Assembly: GCA_037039685.1 (NCBI GenBank) | Contig: JAWNGF010000009.1 | Coordinates: forward strand, 744,001-808,000 | DNA length: 64,000 nt | Direction of reading: 5' to 3' | DNA from: Ceratobasidium sp. AG-K | Taxonomy: Eukaryota; Basidiomycota; Agaricomycetes; Cantharellales; Ceratobasidiaceae | Shown: piece by piece, positions 15,515-26,751 of the stretch | How the letters are laid out: every line of letters starts with the position of its first letter | Position numbering within the stretch: position 1 is the stretch's first letter | Program-made: the position numbers and the translations under genes | The notes under the pieces: generated by a model | What the model was told of the DNA's origin: nothing | Database searches by the model: none | Seen by the model: only the letters and a program-made list of their open reading frames with translations

Positions 15515-15971
15515 ATCAAACATCATTATTATGCGTTGGAGTGGTATGTCCCCCCATATCGTCTTTCATCCTCTATCTCCCATACATCGGGTTGCACATA
15601 AACTATAGTACATGTATGGGACAACGTTGATATCATTGGATCCGTCACAGTGAACTTTATTGTAGCTGCGATTGCAAATTAAACATTTTGATGTTTACCA
15701 ATCCTGTCCCCACATGAGCTGCTGAGAGTGCAGATCCACCACTGCCCCACTACTGTCTCTTGTTACAATATCTTCTATATCATCGGTAAGTAAAAAATAA
15801 AGACAATAACTTGTATTGGTTGTTAAATTTATCATTGGTTTGTGCTCACAATCTATTAGAGGGAGAATTTGGGTCGAAAGCCACAAGTTCTGACTGATTT
15901 ACAAACTGTGCCAGTAAACCAATATTTTCGTTTAGGCACACAAACCATCAGTTGCGAGTCGAACTTTTAAC
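15515..15971. other. Intergenic, presumed EFL1 promoter
   Basis: About 450 AT-rich bases between the F-box remnant and the EFL1 start codon. No further gene or distinct motif is visible. Confidence 0.35.
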
Positions 15972-18900
15972 ATGGATTCTGCGGTTGGAGGTGATCATAT
16001 TCGGTAAGCCTATCTCTATTTGCCGGCGTGAAAAGTTACCTATGATCCGTGGGCCCATTGTAGAGTCATTACCACGATTGGTCATGTTGACCATGGAAAG
16101 ACAACCTTCGTTGATTCGCTCCTAGCTGCGAACAATATTATTTCTATGCGAATGGCCGGCAAGATTCGATACATGGACAGCAGAGAGGACGAGCAAGAAC
16201 GCGGAATCACAATGGAAAGTAGTGCTGTGTCCCTTAGGTTTAAGATGATGAAGCGTTCAATCTCCGGAAGTAAGTAATGAAGCGCAGAAGAGAGACGTTT
16301 AATTCTGAACCGCATGAGTTTAGCCCCAGAGGCTCAGAACTATGTCATCAACCTCATTGATACTCCCGGCCACGTCGATTTCTCAAGTGAAGTATCATCC
16401 GCTTCTCGGCTTTGTGACGGCGCCCTCGTTCTAGTCGATGTGGTTGAGGGAGTATGCACGCAGGTAAATAGATTCTCCCATCGCCCAGTGGTATATAAAT
16501 AACACTCCTTTAGACAATCGCGGTATTACGGCAAGCGTGGATCGACCGCCTACGCCCCGTTCTAGTCATCAACAAATTCGATCGACTGATTACTGAGCTC
16601 AAGTTGGCCCCTATCGAAGCTTATCATCATCTTTCCCAGTTGATTGAGCAAGTCAACGCCGTCACTGGAAGTTTCCATGCCGCGGAAAGAATGGAAGATG
16701 ACCTTCGTTGGCGTGAAGAACGAGAGCGACGGCTTCAAGCCCGAAGAGATGCTGGTGCCGACTCTGCCGAGAATGATGCAAATGCTGGGACTGAAGGTGC
16801 TGACACGACTCCGGAAGCCGCATACCAGGAGAAAGATGACGAAGACTTGTACTTTGCTCCCGAAAAGGGTAACGTTATATTTGCCTCTGCGATCGATGGC
16901 TGGGGATTCCGAGTTGGCCATTTTGCCCAGATGTATGCTGTCAAGCTTGGGATCAAGGAGAACAATCTGCGACGAGTCTTATGGGGCGACTTTTATATCG
17001 AGCCAAAAACCAAGCGGGTCATTAGCTATAAGCATCTCCGTGGGCGGAACCTGAAGCCGCTCTTTGTGCAATTCGTTCTAGACAACATCTGGGCGGTCTA
17101 CGATAGTGTGGTAACAAATCCGTACGCCAATACTACATCTTCCTTATAAGCGTGTCACTGACTTGGCAACAGAAATCCAGATAAAGTCAATAAGATTTGC
17201 GCCACGTTGAACGTCAAAGTTTCACCCCGAGACCTCAAGTCAAAGGATACTCGCCAGCTTGTTGCATCAATCATGGCCCAGTGGCTTCCGCTATCGACCT
17301 GTACCTTTCAAACTGTGGTCGATGCCGTTCCACCCCCACACAAGGCTCAAGGAATCCGTGTATCACGCATGCTCCATCCCGATCAAGACTCCGATACGGT
17401 AGTTCCACAAAACAAACTCGAGACCGATTTGTATAGCTGCTCGACCGATTCGACGGCCTGTGTTGTTGCGTATGTCAGCAAAATGTTTGCTGTGCCAACA
17501 AAGGACTTGCCAGTGAACAAGAAAAAGGAAATGACGGCTGAAGAAATGCGAGCCAAAGGCCGTGCGGCTCGCGAGGCCCGTGCTGCTGCCGGCCTGGCGG
17601 AAACCATAGTAGAAGACGTCAAGCCGGTAGACACACAGTCCGCAGCGCATACAACTACAGATCCTAAAGCTGAAGATGTCGACGGACTCGTGGAGGAGGA
17701 TGAGACCTTGATTGGATTTGCTCGACTTTTTTCGGGCGTATTACGGCCAGGTGCGACTGTGTATTGCGCGCTCCCAAAATTCGATAATCAAAAACCAAAC
17801 GCCTCCACGTTGCGTACGGTCAAGGTTGGATCACTATTCACCATGATGGGTCGTGACCTCGTCCCTGTCAACGAGGTTCATGCTGGAAACGTTTTCGCCA
17901 TCTCGGGGCTTGAGGGTGTGGTTTGGCGAAATGCAACACTCTGTTCACCCAATGCGGACGGCCTTCCTGAGGGCGAGAACGTACTACAGAATATAGGGCA
18001 ATACAAAGACTGTTTGGTAAATCTCGCTGGGGTGGCCCGTCCTGTAAGGTTCTTTGTTTTCTCCTGCCTACTTTCTGCTAATCATCAAGTAGGCAGCCCC
18101 CATTGTTCGTGTCGCGCTTGAGCCCGCGGAGCCAGGTGGGTTTGCCTTTTTACATCTTACCAACCATGTCCATTGATGCGTTAAAACAGCGAATTTGCCA
18201 AAGCTTATTCGAGGGCTCAAGCTTCTCAGCCAGGCCGACCCTTGTGTTGAAAGTTTTCAGCAACAGACCGGGGAATGGGTAATTCTCACTGCGGGGGAGC
18301 TGCACTTGGAGGTTGGTATTGTATCAACCTTCCAGTAACAACCGACTCACCTCCGGCCTTTTTCAGAGGTGTTTGAAAGACCTAAGAGAGCGTTTTGCAA
18401 AAATTGAGGTGCAAGCTTCAAAGCCTATTGTTCCTTTTCGAGAAACCGCAGTTAAGGCTCCAGGTAGGTTCGTGAAAAGTGATTTCTATGCTTATAACTG
18501 ATATTTTAATCTAGACATGCCCCCTCCAAAGTCACAGAGCACCGTTCGTGGAACGATCCATGGGTCGAGCGCCCACGGTGCGGTCACATTCACAGTGCGC
18601 GCTGTTCCAATGCCTTCCAGTATCACAGAGTTCCTTCAGGCCAACGTCAGCATCATGCGTAAATGGCTGCGGGAAGGGCGGGTTCAAAACAAAGCCACGA
18701 ACGAGTCGACAGAACATACCGATGACGGAAAAGCAACAACGGAAGAAGAAGTTACTGCCGACGCCGATTCGTCCCAAGTTGCCACTGTCAAGGACGCAGA
18801 CTTCTGGCCGGCATTCGAAAAGATTTGTTCCGAGGCTGGGAGTCAATGGACAGACCTTCCTGGCCGCATCATCGTAACTGGGCCGCATCATGCAGGCCCT

Positions 18901-19929
18901 AATGTCTTGATAAACGGCGCAAACTCTGGGATTCCTTCGTGAGTCCGCCAAGCATAACGCTAGACATACTCGCTCACGTCTGCGCCTAGACTTCGGAGTC
19001 GCACAGACCCACGTTGGAAAGAGCAAAACAAGGCTGAGGATGCATCTGCTAAAAGGGAATACCGAGATTACGAAGATAGCATTGATACTGGATTCCAGAT
19101 TGCCACCTTCCAGGGACCACTATGTGCAGAGCCAGTTATGGGTATGGCCTATTTCCTCGATGATATAAAGCAGAACCCAGAAGCTGGTAAGCTATACATC
19201 CATTACATGACTTGCACATGACACCGACTCCGTGACAGCGCATACACAATCGGGGCAGATCGTTGGCTCGCTGATCTCTGCCATGCGAGACGCCTGTCGT
19301 GCTGGCCTGCTGGATTGGTCACCACGCTTGAAGCTTGCCATGTACACATGCGACATTCAAGCCACAAGTGAGCCAATACTTTGTCATTCATATATGCAGA
19401 CAGACGCTCATGCCGATCGATTATCGCGATAGCGGAGGTGCTTGGGAAAGTTTATGCCGTCGTCGCCCGCCGGCGTGGCCGAATCGTCTCTGAAGAAATG
19501 AAAGAAGGCTCCATCTTTTTTACGGTTCAGGCCCTCCTTCCTGTAGTTGAGAGCTTTGGATTTGCGGATGGTAAGACCCGCCACGTTCTCCCGGCTATAG
19601 CCTGCTTGATTATCACGCCCATCATTCCGCCAGATATTCGCAAGCGAACATCAGGTGCTGCGAGCCCGCAGCTTATTTTCAGTGGGTACGTCCGAAAGCC
19701 AGTCCAGTACATCCGGTCCAGTCCTTGATTCTCGCTGTACAGATATGAGCTGTTCGATCAGGATCCATTCTGGGTCCCTACTACGGAGGAGGAACTCGAG
19801 GACCTCGGCGAAAAGGCTGACCGAGCCAACGTTGCGCTTGGGTACGTCAATGCGGTGCGCAAACGCAAAGGCCTATTTGTCGAGGAGAAGAAGTTTGAGG
19901 CGGAAAAGCAGAGGACGCTGAAAAAGTAA
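15972..19929 (+). CDS. EFL1: Elongation factor-like GTPase 1 (ribosome assembly protein)
   Basis: Fourteen exons: 15972-16003, 16064-16269, 16324-16463, 16514-17121, 17173-18043, 18093-18135, 18190-18311, 18367-18463, 18515-18938, 18990-19186, 19239-19367, 19433-19570, 19634-19685, 19743-19929. They total 3,246 nt, or 1,081 residues, the family length. The G domain has [29 protein letters not shown] and NKFDRL. As in EFL1 and unlike eEF2, there is an acidic, charged insertion in the middle (about 17520-17710). The C-terminal domains carry AELHLE-like (GELHLERC) and [20 protein letters not shown] motifs. EFL1/Ria1 works with the SBDS homologue in the cytoplasm to release Tif6 from pre-60S ribosomes. 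The identification is strong. Confidence 0.92.
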
Positions 19930-20064
19930 AGCTTGTATGCGTGGGTCGAGACCGAACAAGACAGAGCTGTGTGACTGGGTGATAACAAGCTTGCTAATAT
20001 AAATGGTGCGATGATAGCGCCTCAATGTACTACGCTTGGTATATCGCTTGAAGTGACTGCGCGA

Positions 20065-20304
20065 CTAGATGGAGCGCTTGGGGCGCTCCGAGCCTCGGCC
20101 GGTCTTCATTGCTACCACGCGTAACTTGATGGCTAGGGAACAACCGCGACCGACGCCGAGCGCACATGTAAATCTGGGGTGTTTGTCCTTGAGCTCCACG
20201 GGCGCATTGCACTCGAGACAGTTTGGATGATACGCCATTTCGGTGGCGCGTGACGCCCCGACCACATGCACCAAGCTACTGCTCTCGTCGTGTCCCGCGA
20301 TCAA
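20065..20304 (-). CDS. Small cysteine-containing protein, unrecognised
   Basis: A minus-strand exon encodes about 79 residues, ending in a basic tail (GRGSERPKRSI). It holds a CLEC pair and two further Cys about 20-30 residues on, which could form a zinc ribbon. Just upstream, a splice-acceptor-like TTGCTTAG (about 20332) precedes an in-frame extension beginning YPRNLRPHDLELIAGHDE, so the ATG at 20304 may lie inside an exon and the true first exon may be further up. I do not recognise the family. Confidence 0.45.
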   Translation of the reverse strand: MIAGHDESSSLVHVVGASRATEMAYHPNCLECNAPVELKDKHPRFTCALGVGRGCSLAIKLRVVAMKTGRGSERPKRSI

Positions 20305-20331
20305 TTCTAGGTCATGAGGTCTTAAATTACG

Positions 20332-20746
20332 AGGGTACTAAGCAAAGAGGTATCGATTCAAATCTATTATCGTGATTGTATACAGTCTATGTCATTGGCC
20401 AAGATGAGAGCCACGTTTCTTTCATCTGAATTCATGCGATCGAGTAGGGATGTTAATCGGGGAGAAGAAGAGGCGAGACAGGAACACGGCCAAACAGAAG
20501 TACATGAAAGTCAAAGATGATTCACCCGCTGTTATGACGCCATACGCAGGATATAGAGAAACAAGGCCATCGGCGGGTCCAAGAACGAAAAGTGAAAGAG
20601 ACTAGGAAGTAAACCCGAGCAACCGATCCCAGATTCCCGATTAAACATATATAGAGATGCGGATATTTTGGAAATAAGGACGATGCGTGACATCACGCGA
20701 CGCCGGCGGACATCATAACAACGGCCGGGATTGTCGGTGTATGAAC
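20332..20746. other. Intergenic stretch between two small minus-strand genes
   Basis: About 400 bp with no convincing coding frame. It should contain the 3' end of the 20747 gene and any first exon of the 20065 gene. Confidence 0.3.
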
Positions 20747-21298
20747 TTAGGCTTCTCCACCTGCCCAGTACTCGCCTCGCCGATTCATGAACCTCCCCGA
20801 CTGTGCACTGGGGTAATAGAATGCTTCTCCACTGAGCTTAACACCAAAGGGGGCAGGGAATAAGGTGCCCGTGTCGTCCGTGGAGTCACCCTCTGCATTC
20901 CAATACCGGCCCGCAATGTCGTCGCGAAGCCGGGGAGGCAAATAAGCACGTGGAATAGGGGGCTCGAGAACGTAATCCGCTGCCCCATCGTCAATGTTGG
21001 AAGCAAAGAGCTGTTCGGAACGGTGGGAGTCGGTTCGGGAACGGTCCGAGGCAGGGGAGTCAGGTGCCGGACCTTGGCCGTCGAGCTCTGGGTCGAACTC
21101 CACCTCGGAGTAGGTCTGGCCATGGTAGTAGTTGGGATTGTAGTGGATTGTTTCAACGCGTGGCGCGAATGTGGGAGCGTGGGAGTGGGAGCGAGAGGTG
21201 TATGGGGGACGGGATGAGGATGCACTGGCGTTATAGGGAAGGAAATCGGGTGCGGACGGGTCTTGTTCCCAGTCTGGGGAGAACGGGCGTTGGCTCAT
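20747..21298 (-). CDS. Hypothetical acidic, disordered protein
   Basis: Uninterrupted 183-codon frame from the Met at 21298 (MSQRPFSPDWEQDPSAPDF); an in-frame ATG 15 codons further up (21343) is also possible. The sequence is rich in Pro, Ser, Asp and Tyr. Its C-terminal part is more ordered in composition (FGVKLSGEAFYYPSAQSGRF, then MNRRGEYW). No known domain. Codon use resembles its neighbours and the frame is long, so it is probably real. Function unknown. Confidence 0.55.
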   Translation of the reverse strand: MSQRPFSPDWEQDPSAPDFLPYNASASSSRPPYTSRSHSHAPTFAPRVETIHYNPNYYHGQTYSEVEFDPELDGQGPAPDSPASDRSRTDSHRSEQLFASNIDDGAADYVLEPPIPRAYLPPRLRDDIAGRYWNAEGDSTDDTGTLFPAPFGVKLSGEAFYYPSAQSGRFMNRRGEYWAGGEA

Positions 21299-22320
21299 GA
21301 ACTGGGTGCACCAGAGCACGGCAGTTGATGAGGGTAGCGCCATTTGTTACAGTAGCACATCTGGGATGCACCGTAATGGGGTTGGTCCTGTGCAATAAGT
21401 GTTAGTGACAACCAGTGTTGGTGGAATGAAAGCGCCTCACAGGTTGGGTATGACGGCGAGTAACACGGGGAGCCATAGTGAACTCAAAGTAAAGAGGTAG
21501 ATAGCTTGGATATGGGAGATGAACTCAGGGAGGGGCAGAGCTAGAGGTGAGTGGCTGGGATCGGAGGGGTTTTAAAGGTCGGGAAGAAATCCTGACGTCT
21601 GCCTGAAAGATTTTGGCATCAAGGGCATGTCTTCTTTTGTTGACAACAGCGCCCATTTGTGTTTGACTCGTCACGTTGGAGCGTGATGGGAATCGGACAC
21701 GACACGTCGTCCGAGCACAGGATTGGCACGAAATTGCTGGGGTCGATGCATAGAGTGCCCCAGGCCGAGAGGGATGGTGGATCGAACCCCGAAGCGAGCC
21801 GTAAAACCATTCTTCACAGCATGATTTGCGCCACGTGTTGTCCATGAGCAGCAAAAGCCACCCAGAAAAGCGGCTCTCGATCGTGTTTTTCTCGGGACCA
21901 GTGAGGGCCGAGGCGACAAAGGCACCGCGACATCCGTAGCCTGCCTGAACCTGAGCTGACGTCTAATTCCCCAGAGTGCTTTTGGCTATCGTCGATGATC
22001 CATGACAGAGCAGCATAGGTGATTGGCGCTAGGGACCAGGTTTTGGTAGATCAACGCGATCCGGCTGATAGTAGTCATGACATAATTAGACATATTAGTC
22101 TGGCGCAATATGTGAGACGCATAGGGAGGGTAGAGCAGTGTTGGTTGTTTAAGATCAGTTTGAGCTGGCGTCTTTGGCGGTATTGAAAAGGTGTGTAGGT
22201 GAAACGACCCGGTGGCGGTGCTCGAATGTTTGGACAACGTCAACTGAGTCACGTGATTGTGCCCTGGACTACTAACACCCGCCCTCGCTAGACTGTCAGC
22301 CTTGTTCTCAACCACGAAAA
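21299..22320. other. Divergent intergenic region upstream of the beta-tubulin gene
   Basis: About 1 kb between the divergent starts at 21298 and 22321. It holds CACGTG boxes at 21832-21837 and 22250-22255; the latter is 65 bp before the tubulin ATG. No convincing gene is seen. A short ATG-initiated piece at about 21471-21440 (minus) followed by a possible donor may be a 5' exon of the 20747 gene, but it does not join in frame. Confidence 0.35.
22250..22255. promoter_or_regulatory. CACGTG box upstream of beta-tubulin
   Basis: CACGTGA at 65 bp before the start codon at 22321, comparable in spacing to the boxes upstream of PAXBP1 and the 12146 gene. Confidence 0.4.
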
Positions 22321-24786
22321 ATGAGGGAAATCGTCAACATTCAGGTATGTCCCGCAATATTCTCATGTTGTTTAGTTGCTCAATTGCGTGTCTTATTGCA
22401 GGTCGGACAGGTAAGCCAATCGATCTCAATCTCAAATCGGCTCACTCAACGCGTGTCGGTGATCACTTTCAGGCAGGAAACCAGGCGCGTCATTTCCTCG
22501 TCGCCCCTCTTATCAAAGTCTAACCCTCTCTGAAACAGGTCGGCGAGGCTTTTTGGGAGGCGATTCTGCTCGAGCATGGGCTGACTGAATCCGGTGTAAG
22601 TTCGCTGTTTATAGAAGGGTTCTTGTGCTGAGCACGCGTCCCAACTTGACGCGATCTTATCAGCAATACCAAGGCAACAATCCCCAACAACTCGAGCGTG
22701 TAAGTCTGGTTATCTCCGTACCACGCCTAGTAGCCTTATCATTCGTATTATCGTAGCTCGACGCCTACTTCACCGAGATAGAAGGAAATGGCCCTCAAAA
22801 CGCTCGGTTTGTTCCACGCAGCATCCAAATTGACTTGGAGAGTGGCGTCTGCAATCGGGTGCGTTGGCGATCTCTTTATATAGCACGCGGAAATCCAAAC
22901 ATGATTTAATAGATGAAAAGTGGCCGCCTCGGTGGGCTCTTCCGCCCGGACACGTTTATCAGTGGTGAATCAGGCGCCGGCAACAATTTTGCTAAAGGCC
23001 ACTATACCGAAGGTGAGCGAACGATACCCGAGATCGGCTTTACCCTGTCACTCATGTCATTTTTAACTTGCGCAGGGGCCGAGCTGATTGATACAATTCT
23101 TGTTCGTATCGCGCTATCTTGTTCAAATACAACTTGACTGATTGCGGGGGATCGTAGGAGGTGCTTCGAAGGCAGGTCGAACAATGCGACGGGCTTCAAG
23201 GGTTCCAGTTGATTCACTCGCTTGGTGGAGGGACTGGGTCTGGACTGGGCTCGCTGCTTTTGGCCAAGTTGCGCGAGGTAGGCGCTCAGGGATTTCGGTA
23301 CCATAAGTCCGAAGGCTGACGCCCTGTTACTATTTCCAGGAAGCACCTGATCGCATGTTGGCTACATTCTCGGTCTTCCCTTCCCCAAAGGTGTCGGATA
23401 CTGTGGTTGAGGTACGTGGAAATTCACAATCATGGAGGCGCCCAACCGAATATTCGCGCATTTATAGCCATATAACACTGTACTCTCGCTACACCAGCTG
23501 GTTGACAACACCGATATGTCGATTTGCATTGACAATGAGGCGCTGTAAGCGTTGACGTCCAACCAGTGCACACTCAACTGACTCATGCTGTTTGCTAGTT
23601 ACGAAGTAACACATCGCCAGAACCCCAACTCTCAACCCGAGTTTCATCAACTCAACAAAGTATGTCCTTTCCATGACGTCCAAGTGCTCTATATTGACTG
23701 GAGTTTAGCTCATCGCCACTGTGATGACTGGTATTTCGACTACCTTCCGTTTCCCAGGCCAACTCAACGGGTTAGCTAGTCATCGCTCTGATATACGCAG
23801 TCGCTGATCTTCAACCTTCTTAGTGACATGAGGAAGATGTCGCTTAATCTGATTCCCTTCCCTCGTATGCATTTCCTTACCCCAAGCATTGCACCTTTGA
23901 TTTCGGCTGGCAGCCAATCATACCAGTCTATGAGCGTGCAGGAGTTGACCAATAGGTGGGTTGCCCGTAAGATCAACGTGATATTAGTGTTAACCTTGGT
24001 TGCTAGTTTATTCGATCGGAAGAACACCCTTGTCGCGTGCAACCCTGCCTATGGTCGATACTTGACGGCTGCCACTATCTTCCGTGGCAAGATTTCGTCC
24101 CAAGAGGCATGGCTCCCTACTTACAACCTTGACGTGGCTAACAATAATTTTGAACCAGGCTCAATTAGCCGTCCAACAGCTTCAGACCAAGAACTCCAAC
24201 TCGTTCGTTGAGTGGATCCCTGATAATGTCTCGATATGTTCGTATATGCGCCTCGCCTGCCTCAGCTATCTGAACTAACCTCATCATGCACCAGCTCTAT
24301 GCGATGTCCCCCCGCCTGGCATGAAACAATTTGCTACTGGGCTGGGAAACACCGTAAGGGCTCTGAAATACTCTCCGGACCAAATACTCATGAGAGGTTC
24401 CTTAGACTGCCATTCAGGAAGTATTCAAACGATCTCACGGGCAATTTGCAGCGATGTTCAAGCGTCAGGCATACATACATTGGTACACTGCAGAGGTGCG
24501 TGATCAGACCCTCGGCCTGTAGCGTAAAGCTCAAAATTGTACTGTTAGGGCATGGACCAAATGGAGTTTACCGAAGCCGAGTCCAATTTGATGGATTTGG
24601 TTGCTGAATATCAGCAATACCAAGATGCTCTGTGCGTTTCCCCTATTCTGTATGGTACACTTCTGACAGGGTTTCCTCAGGGTTGTGGACGACGAGGAAG
24701 TTTACGAACAAGATATTGATGCACCGAGTGAAGCATACGAAGGCCAGAGCTACGCAGAGACGGAGCAAACCGAAATCGAGCAATAA
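22321..24786 (+). CDS. Strongly diverged beta-tubulin paralog, 20 exons
   Basis: Twenty exons: 22321-22344, 22402-22410, 22473-22484, 22539-22595, 22664-22699, 22757-22858, 22913-23012, 23076-23101, 23158-23277, 23340-23411, 23468-23544, 23599-23659, 23709-23770, 23824-23955, 24007-24106, 24159-24237, 24295-24353, 24406-24495, 24549-24631, 24681-24786. They sum to 1,407 nt (468 residues). The N-terminus MREIVNIQ and the tubulin signature GGGTGSG mark the family. [19 protein letters not shown] and MEFTEAESN identify it as beta. The C-tail is acidic ([11 protein letters not shown]). Exons 2 and 3 are 9- and 12-nt microexons needed to restore VGQ-AGNQ. Introns after exons 3 and 15 appear to start with GC. 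Many normally invariant residues differ, including E198 to M and F200 to I. It is likely a specialised paralog; the main tubulin gene should lie elsewhere. Confidence 0.85.
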
Positions 24787-25061
24787 CAACGTATCTACTG
24801 CTTTCCGTCGCATTTCGTCGTTCCATTGTCTTGATTTACGCTATAATTCATGCACTAGTAATTACACATGTCTCTAGTAGAAGCGACCCTCCTTCACTCC
24901 TGTCGGGTTTACCGGAATTCATCATCAGGGCTTGAGTCAGCTTTTGTCTCGGTACTATAAATATTATAGCTTAAAGTCCCACGCCCCACCTCTACGCCCG
25001 AGACCGCCAGCAACCTCTGACACAACTCCAACGGCAAGCGAGCCAACTACGCGTGCCAACC

Positions 25062-26138
25062 ATGGCAACATTCGCCAAGCTAACATTCAATGCCGCGTCC
25101 TATGCCTCCTTTAGGCCAACATATCCTAAGTCTTTGTTTGACTTTGTCTACAGATACCATGCACAATCTGGACGCGCGGGGTGGGAAAAGGTGGTGGACC
25201 TTGGTTGTGGGACAGGTCACATATATGCATTCTTTTTCCTTTCATCGATTGATTTTCTACCCAGGCCAAGCAACAATGGAAGTCGCCGACCGGTTCAACG
25301 AAGCCATAGGATGTGATCCATCCCAGGGGATGATAGATAATGCCCGGTTGACCGCCGAACAATCGCATTTGGCACGAAAGCCAAGGTTTGTGGTATCATC
25401 AGCTGAAAAGCTGGATTTCTTGAAAGATGGGACTGTTGATTTAGCTATTGCCGGTGTGTTCTTGACCTACCCTTGATGGATAGCCACTGATTGAGCCATC
25501 GAGTAGCCCAAGCAGCGCATTGGTTCAACTATGACAAGCTATTCCCCGAGTTAGCGCGCGTCCTAAAACCCGGCGGGACCGTCGCACTTTGGAATTATAC
25601 CGAGCTGAGATTCCAGGGGAGATCGCAGCTAGATCCGTTGATCTCGCACTATTCGCATGGAGAGAAAAGTTTGGGGCCGTACTGGGAACAGCCAGGTGAG
25701 AAGCTCAATTAGTAGTTACAGTATTTCACAATGAATGTACCTGCACACCCAGGTCGCTCGATCCTAGAAGACTATCTGCGTAGAATTCCGGCGCCCCACG
25801 ATGCTCCATGGGACCATGCTGCAAGTCGTCGGGTGTACTTCGTGGGTGATCACGAGCCAGACCTTCAAGGCGAGAAGCACCCAGTGATTTTGAGCAAATA
25901 CTTGACTTGGGATGGGTTTCGTCAGTATCTCGGGACCTGGTCCTCACTACACAACTACCTCGCGGAGCATCCTAACGATAAGGACTCTGAGGGGAGGGAT
26001 ATTGCGGATCGATTAGTAAAGGAAGTACAAGTACAAGGGGACAAGATGTCTGGTCAACTAGACGCGGAATCCTGGGAAGATGGATTCATTGCGGAATGGC
26101 CTCTTGCCTTGCTTTTGATGCGCAAAAAAGCTGAATAG
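25062..26138 (+). CDS. SAM-dependent methyltransferase, TMT1-like (trans-aconitate methyltransferase family)
   Basis: Four exons (25062-25215, 25265-25453, 25507-25695, 25753-26138) give 305 residues with an exact codon count. Motif I, the SAM-binding loop, is VVDLGCGTG. It is followed by IGCDPSQGMIDNAR (acidic loop), an AQAAHWF motif typical of this subfamily, and LARVLKPGGTVALWNY. Architecture and motifs match fungal proteins annotated as trans-aconitate 3-methyltransferase or UbiE-like; the small-molecule substrate cannot be read from sequence. Probably cytosolic, with no signal peptide. Start 25062 is the first ATG and gives the characteristic FNAASYASFRPTYP segment. Confidence 0.82.
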
Positions 26139-26751
26139 AATGTTCAGTGGCCTGATATGCAGTCGCAGAATGTATGTATGCGTGCTGACAATCTGGTATG
26201 GCTGAGATAGCCAATGATACATTAGTATCCTGCTGGGGGGGCCGATTGACGTTAGCAAACCTAAGGTGTAGACGGATCCAAGAGGCAGTAGATGGATGTC
26301 TACTTGGTACTGAGCAATACCTTGAAGCTCAGCGACTGAAATTCGCAGTGGTTTGACTATGATATAAGATGTCGCTGCGAGGGACAGAAGAGGAAAGCGC
26401 AACTCATCTTTTCCGATCATAAGCGCAAGCTAGGCTATCCAATTATGAACGGGTCCCGTGCACCAGCTGTGGATACCCGAGATTTCAGGTCTTTGTATGC
26501 AACCCTTGCGCAACCCATCCAACTTCTCCTTCAACGACCATGTTCTGCGCAATTCACTATTGGACCCTTGCTCAAATGCTATTTATAATTTAGGGTTTTT
26601 CATAACGGGTTACCCACTTTCAGATAGCTTGAGCCACTTGAAACCCCCTGTGTGTTGAGCTACGCGTGCCCTCCTTCCATGTTTAACGATATTTTACATC
26701 CCGCGGCCATAATATTTAGTTCAGACACGCCGGAGCAGTAGTAGTATAAAA
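26139..26751. other. Intergenic region between convergent genes
   Basis: About 600 bp between the methyltransferase and pectin methylesterase 3' ends. Only short frames; nothing recognised. Confidence 0.35.

Noticed and set aside
19414..19432. Extra EFL1 codons from the acceptor ATATGCAG at about 19400
   Set aside because: The later acceptor GCGATAG at 19432 gives the conserved [10 protein letters not shown] and keeps the total divisible by three.
21700..21800. tRNA-like TTCGATCC stretch (reverse strand)
   Set aside because: No acceptor or anticodon stems can be formed around it.
24107..24150. GT donor at 24150 giving a 25-nt intron in beta-tubulin
   Set aside because: Too short, and it inserts residues absent from all canonical beta-tubulins; the GC donor at 24107 gives exact spacing.
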